NCBI GenBank assembly: GCA_002387725.1 | Contig: DGKK01000052.1 | Coordinates: forward strand, 64,532 to 83,969 | Direction of reading: 5' to 3' | DNA from: Nitrospirae bacterium UBA4572 | GTDB lineage: Bacteria; Nitrospirota; Leptospirillia; Leptospirillales; Leptospirillaceae | DNA length: 19,438 nt | The notes under the pieces: model-generated | Databases searched by the model: none | The model's input: the letters and a program-made list of their open reading frames with translations, nothing else | What the model was told of the DNA's origin: nothing | In this document: positions 15,559-19,438 of the stretch, piece by piece | Layout: each line of letters opens with the position of its first letter | Position numbering within the stretch: the first letter of the stretch is position 1 | Position numbers and translations under genes: made by a program

Positions 15559-16077
15559 TCAGAGGAATCCCGCTAAACCTAACGCAACGAGAGTCTTGGC
15601 ATCCCGGATCTCTCCCGCAGCGATGCGAGAGCGAATCTCTTCCCTGTTCAGAAAAAGGGGGGGGTCGATCCACTCGTCCTCTTCGGGATGGGGGGGACCT
15701 GCGATCCCCCCGCGGGCCATGACGAGATGGATCACCTCATCACAAAAACCTGGCGTGGTATAGATGGACTGCATGAGGTGAAGATCGGCCCCTTCGATTC
15801 CGGTTTCTTCCAAGAGCTCGCGGCGGGCCGACTCGAGGATCTCCTCACCGGTCTCCATTTTTCCTGCAGGGATCTCAAGGATCGCCTCGCCGACTGCGGG
15901 GCGAAGCTGGCGAATGAGGACCACCCGCCCATCGTTCGTCACAGGGAGAATGGCGACTCCTTGACCGAAGCGAACAATCTCGAAGGGTCGACTCTCCCCG
16001 GCTTGCCCTGGACGATGGACTTCCAACAAGTCCACCCCAATCCGTCTTCCTTGCCAAACCCTCACAACCCCTCCCAC
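15559..16077 (-). CDS. Nudix hydrolase, ADP-ribose pyrophosphatase-like
   Basis: Cleaves nucleoside diphosphate derivatives, most likely ADP-ribose or ADP-sugars. The Nudix box is perfect: Gly72, Glu78, then RELLEETGI at 86-94 (G-x5-E-x7-RE-x2-EE-x-G). The upstream IRQLRPAVGEAILEIPAG segment is typical of the ADPRase subgroup, as is YTTPGFCDE after the box. GTG at 16077 opens the frame. A GTG at 16065 is a realistic alternative, since GGGAGGGG lies just before it and the predicted transcript start near 16087 would leave a short leader. A 73 nt gap with no terminator separates it from the ferredoxin gene, so it may head the operon. Confidence 0.88.
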   Translation of the reverse strand: MGGVVRVWQGRRIGVDLLEVHRPGQAGESRPFEIVRFGQGVAILPVTNDGRVVLIRQLRPAVGEAILEIPAGKMETGEEILESARRELLEETGIEGADLHLMQSIYTTPGFCDEVIHLVMARGGIAGPPHPEEDEWIDPPLFLNREEIRSRIAAGEIRDAKTLVALGLAGFL

Positions 16078-16093
16078 GATTGAATGTGGTCCG

Positions 16094-16099
16094 ATTATA
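16094..16099 (-). promoter_or_regulatory. Possible -10 box for the Nudix-trp operon
   Basis: The minus strand reads TATAAT here, a perfect -10 hexamer. No good -35 box lies at 16-18 nt, so this rests on the -10 alone. It lies 17-22 nt upstream of the Nudix start candidates. No better promoter was found in front of the ferredoxin gene. Confidence 0.4.
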
Positions 16100-16116
16100 T
16101 GCTATTTTTTCATCCC

Positions 16117-16587
16117 ATGGTAGACAAACATTTCATACTCGCCCCCGATAAAAAAGGGGCCCTGACTAGCGGCATTTTTCACGGCTCGGCACTGATTCTT
16201 TCGGGAATCCTTTCCTGGTCCTACTACGCCCATCAGCAAGCCAATACCATGTGGTTTTACGTCTTCTTTGGCGCATTCTGGCTTGTCTTCTTCTCTGCGG
16301 TGACGTCCATTGGCAACCAATGTCTTTTACTGACTCCCCACTCATTGAAATCGCTCCGGATCCGGGGGAATTCCCTTCTTCTCGAGTGGAAGAACGGGGA
16401 TGTTGACGAGCTTATCCGCAAGATAAACTTTCATGGGAGTCGGACCATTCTCGGCATTTGGGGACAAACCATCGACAAAAGAAGGGTGCAGGCAACCATT
16501 CGCCGCAGATCCCTTCCACCGGAAGAAATCACTGAACTTCTCGAACTTTTGAAAAACCTTTCCTCTGCCGACAAGACCTCTTCCTGA
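16117..16587 (+). CDS. Uncharacterised two-TM membrane protein
   Basis: I do not recognise the family. From the ATG at 16117 the product is 156 aa: a short polar N-terminus (MVDKHFILAPDKKG), two hydrophobic segments at about 17-37 and 45-65, then about 90 soluble residues with beta-strand-like alternation (LLLTPHSLKSLRIRG, LLLEWKNGDVDEL) and a C-terminal helix (PPEEITELLELLKNL). Two TM helices followed by such a domain resemble bacterial PH-like (DUF304-type) proteins, which is only a guess. In-frame ATGs at 16084 and 16099 extend it. I prefer 16117 because the earlier ones leave almost no room to the divergent Nudix gene. None has a Shine-Dalgarno; leaderless translation is possible. Confidence 0.65.
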   Translation: MVDKHFILAPDKKGALTSGIFHGSALILSGILSWSYYAHQQANTMWFYVFFGAFWLVFFSAVTSIGNQCLLLTPHSLKSLRIRGNSLLLEWKNGDVDELIRKINFHGSRTILGIWGQTIDKRRVQATIRRRSLPPEEITELLELLKNLSSADKTSS

Positions 16588-16639
16588 GAACCGCTATCCT
16601 CCCGCAACAAGGTTCGCTCTTCATCACCCATCAGGCTTG

Positions 16640-16648
16640 TGTTAGAAT
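16640..16648 (+). promoter_or_regulatory. Extended -10 promoter for the 99 aa/DUF420 unit
   Basis: TGT followed by TAGAAT (16643-16648) forms an extended -10 element. The -35 position 17 nt upstream (TTCATC, 16620-16625) matches only 3 of 6. Predicted start is about 16655, giving a leader of about 126 nt. Confidence 0.45.
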
Positions 16649-16654
16649 TAAGAA

Positions 16655-16780
16655 AAGTGGCAGATTCATGCCACCGAGACAGGATTAGCCCCTCTCGATT
16701 CCTTAGGGAACGCTGAACCTGTCGACCGATCAGAAGGCATTGACAACCATTGCGGCATCACCCCCGGACACCGAAACGCC
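16655..16780 (+). ncRNA. Predicted structured 5' leader, class unknown
   Basis: The stretch from the predicted transcript start to the ATG at 16781 has no convincing gene but does have secondary-structure potential. A perfect hairpin GTGGCA-GATTCA-TGCCAC lies at 16657-16674. GACAGG (16678-16683) pairs with CCTGTC (16718-16723) and encloses the small hairpin TTCC-TTAG-GGAA (16699-16710). I compared it by eye with TPP, cobalamin, SAM, c-di-GMP, fluoride and NiCo consensus elements and found no match. It could be a leader regulating the membrane genes, or chance pairing. Confidence 0.35.
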
Positions 16781-17080
16781 ATGAGCCAAGAAAAGCTGTC
16801 CCTGACTGAGCTCGTCAAACGCCATCCCCTCCTGACCACCGTTTTTGGATTTTGGGGATTTGGATACACCTTTATGGTTCCCAACCTTTTGGGCGGACGA
16901 TTCCTTCAGGCATTTTTCCATGCGGTCGGGAGCGAACCTGGCAAGGTCTTTCTCGGATTCGGAGCACTCTTCTTCATGGTATTTCTCTTTGCGGGTGTCG
17001 TGCCTTTTGCATTGTGGTACTTTGTCTGTCAGGCACTTGAAAGTGCCGACACTTCCTCTCAGACCCCTAAGAACGGATAG
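16781..17080 (+). CDS. Small two-TM membrane protein paired with DUF420
   Basis: Unrecognised 99 aa protein. Two hydrophobic segments are visible at about 17-38 (TTVFGFWGFGYTFMVPNLLG) and 56-83 (FLGFGALFFMVFLFAGVVP and onwards), with short polar ends. Aromatic residues are abundant at the membrane boundaries. The ATG at 16781 has no clear Shine-Dalgarno. The gene ends 5 nt before the DUF420 gene on the same strand, so they form one transcription unit and probably act together. A role as an accessory subunit of a respiratory oxidase or its assembly is suggested only by that neighbour. Confidence 0.7.
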   Translation: MSQEKLSLTELVKRHPLLTTVFGFWGFGYTFMVPNLLGGRFLQAFFHAVGSEPGKVFLGFGALFFMVFLFAGVVPFALWYFVCQALESADTSSQTPKNG

Positions 17081-17085
17081 CCGCC

Positions 17086-17694
17086 ATGCACGGATTTCTT
17101 GGTACAAAAGCAGACTTCTGGTGGGACCTTACGATCACCAGCGAAACTATTGTTTTCTCCTGCCTTTTTTTTGGCGCCTATCTCGGACGCAAACACCGTG
17201 GGACCGCCCACCACAATACCATGCTTCTCTCGACCATACTCGTGGCGGGATGGTTTCTCATGTATCTGGCCCAGCAGTATATCGTTGGCATTGTGGGTTT
17301 CGGCGGTCCATCAATGATCAAATACATGGTCTACTATCCCATCATCATCTTCCACTCGCTTGTCTCAACAGCAGCCCTGATCCTGACCGGTGTGGTGGTC
17401 TTCAACGGATTCATGACCACTGAAGTGACAGGAGGAGTTCGGGTCCTCAAGAAGAATCCAATGGTTCACAAACGTCTGGGTTGGGTCACCCTTCTCTCGT
17501 TTGTCTTCTCCATTATCACGGCCTACACAGTCTATGCGCTCCTTTTTGTCATCTACAACCCGGCCAGAACTCCTACCTACGGAATCAAGTCTTCCATTGG
17601 AGCTCTTTCAGGCATCGGAGCCTTTGTTCTCATCGGGCTTCTGTCCCTCTTCTGGTACCTTAACAGAACCCGACTGCGATCCTCAGGCTCTTAA
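17086..17694 (+). CDS. DUF420 family membrane protein
   Basis: A 202 aa protein with about five TM helices (roughly 13-33, 47-70, 81-108, 130-155, 168-190). Membrane-proximal histidines in the DUF420 pattern lie at His37, His42/43, His90 and His128 (KHRGTAHH, IIFHSLVS, MVHKRLGW). Known relatives (YozB/CtaM) are needed for maturation of haem-copper oxidases in Firmicutes; in Gram-negatives the role is largely inferred. The histidines could bind haem or copper. The N-terminus starts WWDLTITSETIV without a cleavable signal. It follows the 99 aa gene by 5 nt and is closed by a strong terminator. Confidence 0.75.
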   Translation: MHGFLGTKADFWWDLTITSETIVFSCLFFGAYLGRKHRGTAHHNTMLLSTILVAGWFLMYLAQQYIVGIVGFGGPSMIKYMVYYPIIIFHSLVSTAALILTGVVVFNGFMTTEVTGGVRVLKKNPMVHKRLGWVTLLSFVFSIITAYTVYALLFVIYNPARTPTYGIKSSIGALSGIGAFVLIGLLSLFWYLNRTRLRSSGS

Positions 17695-17747
17695 GGCTCT
17701 CGTCGCCGATTCATTCTGACCGATCTCACCCCACAGCCAGATAAAAG

Positions 17748-17785
17748 AAAAGCCCCTCTCCGGGATCTTTCCGGGAGGGGCTTTT
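17748..17785. terminator. Bidirectional intrinsic terminator
   Basis: AAAGCCCCTCTCCGG pairs with CCGGGAGGGGCTTT across a GATCTTT loop, with one bulged base. An A-run flanks the left side and a T-run the right, so it can end transcription from both directions. It lies between the convergent DUF420 and radical SAM genes. Nothing else is seen in 17695-17839. Confidence 0.9.
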
Positions 17786-17839
17786 CTATCAAGAACACCG
17801 ATCCATCTGGTTTTGAATGCGAGGGAGAGACGCTTCTTG

Positions 17840-19183
17840 TCAGTAATACTCCACCGTATCAATCCCCTTGCGCGAAACATAATGAAAAAAGAGATTTGAG
17901 GGAAGCCCGTCACGATGGAATGTGAAGGGACTTTTGGGGTAGAGAAGCCGCTTCATGATGGAACGGGGAGAATAAAACGAGCGCTGAACCCAATCGATCC
18001 CCTTTTCTACCTGTTCCTTCGTCATGTTCTTAGGGACGAACATGCAGACGTGGCCTGAAGAATATTGGTCAGCAGTAGGATCAACCACCCGATTTTCCGC
18101 ATTGAGCCGGGCACGCAAAGGCGTCCCCTCCCTTGGAGAGACAATACTGAAAAAGGCCAGCGGGGCACGAACTTTCTCCAGAAAGTCCAATGTCGCAGGA
18201 AAGACATCCGGAGTGTCATGGTCAAGGCCAAACATCAGATTCAGGGAGTAAAAAAGCCGACGTTTTTCCATGGCCTTTAACAAGTCGATGTAATCCTTCA
18301 CATGGTTCTGTTTCTTGTGAATGTCGTTCAGATTAGCCTGATTGATGCTTTCCATCCCAATGTTGACATGAATGCAACCGGCATCAATGGCCAAATCCAA
18401 AAGCTCTTCGTCATGGTTGGTGTTGAGCGTCCACAAGCAGCTCCATTTTATGTCAAGGGGCTTCAGAGCCTTAAAGAGCTCACGTGCAAAGGCATGCTTC
18501 CCCGTCAGCTGATCATCGATGAATTGGAACTGGTTGATCCCCATGATTTTCTTTTGCTGGCGAATCTCTTCGACAATATCTTCCACCGGCCGCATGCGAT
18601 AGGCTCCGTCATAGACAACAGGAACCTCACAAAAGTCACAATGATAATTGCAGCCACGGGTCGCCTGAATTGGCATCATATGAATGCGGTAACGGGAAAG
18701 ATCAAGAAGTTCATAGCGAGGGCGGGGAAGACTTTTCATGTCGCTTGGCTGTTCTGCCTTATAAAGGGACTTTATTTTTCCTCGCCGACAATCATCAAGT
18801 AGCTCGCCCCAAACATTTTCCGCCTCTCCGACGACAACACTGTCGGCATGGAGGAGGGTATCGGCTGGGTGAAGGGTTGAATGAAACCCTCCCATTACAA
18901 CGGGAATCTTTCGTTCCCGAAACTTTCTGGAAATTTCATAGGCCCTGTTGGCAGACCCGGTTGTCGTAGTGATCGCCACAAGATCAAAATCCCCTTCGTA
19001 GGGAATTTTCTGAACCTTGTCATCGACAACCACAACATCATCGGAAAGGGGGGTGAGACCTGCAAGATATGGGGTCACCATCGTCATAATCAGGCGTTTT
19101 TTTGCCTGAACCGGCACCCCGGAGAGCCTCATGAGCGTCGGCTGGATCATCAGTATTTTGAGTTTTTTCGTTGAGGGAGGCAT
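17840..19183 (-). CDS. B12-binding domain radical SAM enzyme
   Basis: A 447 aa protein. N-terminal Rossmann-like cobalamin-binding domain (about 8-135) with DLVAITTTTGSANRAYEIS, PVVMGGFHSTLHPAD and VVVGEAENVW. The radical SAM core (about 168-370) has the cluster motif RGCNYHCDFCEV (Cys178, 182, 185). The C-terminal region (KNMTKEQVEKGIDWVQRSFY) resembles the DUF4070 tail of this group. Relatives include methyltransferases acting on hopanoids, tetrapyrroles and other carbon centres; the substrate here is unknown. ATG 19183 has AAGGAG (19192-19197) at 8 nt spacing. It has a single-gene unit between its own promoter and the shared terminator. Confidence 0.9.
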   Translation of the reverse strand: MPPSTKKLKILMIQPTLMRLSGVPVQAKKRLIMTMVTPYLAGLTPLSDDVVVVDDKVQKIPYEGDFDLVAITTTTGSANRAYEISRKFRERKIPVVMGGFHSTLHPADTLLHADSVVVGEAENVWGELLDDCRRGKIKSLYKAEQPSDMKSLPRPRYELLDLSRYRIHMMPIQATRGCNYHCDFCEVPVVYDGAYRMRPVEDIVEEIRQQKKIMGINQFQFIDDQLTGKHAFARELFKALKPLDIKWSCLWTLNTNHDEELLDLAIDAGCIHVNIGMESINQANLNDIHKKQNHVKDYIDLLKAMEKRRLFYSLNLMFGLDHDTPDVFPATLDFLEKVRAPLAFFSIVSPREGTPLRARLNAENRVVDPTADQYSSGHVCMFVPKNMTKEQVEKGIDWVQRSFYSPRSIMKRLLYPKSPFTFHRDGLPSNLFFHYVSRKGIDTVEYY

Positions 19184-19242
19184 AATTGGGACTCCTTAAG
19201 GTCATAGGGTCAAGGGATACTGACTAAAAACCCTTCTCTTTC

Positions 19243-19271
19243 AATATAATTTCATATAGAACTATCGTCAA
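19243..19271 (-). promoter_or_regulatory. Sigma-70 promoter for the radical SAM gene
   Basis: On the minus strand, TTGACG (19266-19271), 17 nt, TATATT (19243-19248). Predicted start is near 19236, with a leader of about 50 nt before the ATG at 19183. Confidence 0.75.
19245..19250 (+). promoter_or_regulatory. Possible divergent -10 box
   Basis: TATAAT on the plus strand, overlapping the -10 box of the minus-strand promoter. The -35 region is poor (TGAC at about 19221-19224, with 19 nt spacing). It could drive the possible gene starting at 19332. Confidence 0.3.
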
Positions 19272-19331
19272 GTTTTGATTGGGGCTAACGAGAAACGGAG
19301 AATTTGAGGAGAAGTCAACGAACGAATCATT

Positions 19332-19438
19332 ATGCAGAACCTCCATCCGGAACAGTCACAAGAAAAAGACAGCATTGCCAGTTCTAGGATGGGGGAAGCC
19401 GATCAGAGATTTTCAGTTGGTGGCGATGGAGGGATTCG
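19332..19438 (+). CDS. Possible start of a plus-strand gene (partial)
   Basis: An ATG at 19332 opens a frame that stays open to the right edge: 35 codons beginning MQNLHPEQSQEKDS. The peptide is polar and unrecognised. GAGGAG at 19307-19312 is too far upstream (about 19 nt) to be a normal ribosome-binding site. It is divergent from the radical SAM gene with a possible promoter at 19245. An ORF this short could be chance. Confidence 0.35.
   Translation, partial: MQNLHPEQSQEKDSIASSRMGEADQRFSVGGDGGI

Noticed and set aside
16658..16672. Possible sigma-54 promoter resembling TGGCA...TGC
   Set aside because: The GG and GC dinucleotides are 9 nt apart rather than the required 10, and the sequence is better explained as a perfect hairpin.

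Overview
The window looks like chromosomal core DNA of a Gram-negative bacterium. An LptD outer-membrane LPS translocon gene requires an outer membrane, and base composition is GC-rich (not counted exactly). The particular proteins (trpEGDCFBA-accD-folC order, a DUF420 membrane protein, a GltD/DPYD-type Fe-S flavoprotein, a B12-binding radical SAM protein) bring to mind Nitrospirota such as Leptospirillum. That is recognition from memory and was not tested. There are no rRNA or tRNA genes, IS elements, phage genes or CRISPR arrays.

Layout. (1) 1-391, minus: the 5' part of an Fe-S flavoprotein oxidoreductase running off the left edge, with a strong promoter at 543-571 and a leader of about 145 nt. 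(2) 392-748: divergent promoter region. (3) 749-2409, plus: nadK translationally coupled to an M14-type metallocarboxypeptidase/deacylase gene. (4) 2447-16077, minus: thirteen genes in one orientation, in transcription order Nudix hydrolase, 2x[4Fe-4S] ferredoxin, sigma-54-type PAS/AAA+/Fis activator, trpE, trpG, trpD, trpC, trpF, trpB, trpA, accD, folC, lptD. From the ferredoxin to lptD nearly every junction is a 4-17 nt overlap. (5) 16117-17694, plus: a small two-TM protein, then an intergenic stretch with an extended -10 promoter and a potentially structured leader, then a two-gene membrane-protein unit (99 aa protein and a DUF420 protein), closed by a bidirectional terminator. (6) 17840-19183, minus: a B12-binding radical SAM enzyme with its own strong promoter. 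(7) 19184-19438: overlapping divergent promoters and the possible start of a plus-strand gene.

How they work together. trpE to trpA encode all seven activities from chorismate to tryptophan, and TrpE carries the LLES-X10-S feedback site. accD (malonyl-CoA), folC (folate) and lptD (LPS export) follow in the same transcription unit, so aromatic, lipid, folate and envelope functions are probably co-transcribed. trpFBA-accD-folC order is common in bacteria. The unusual part is the front: a ferredoxin and a receiver-less sigma-54 activator, whose PAS region carries three clustered cysteines, are translationally coupled straight into trpE. This suggests redox or Fe-S input into the pathway and is the best candidate here for something undescribed. 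The second point of interest is the predicted folded leader in front of the 99 aa/DUF420 pair.
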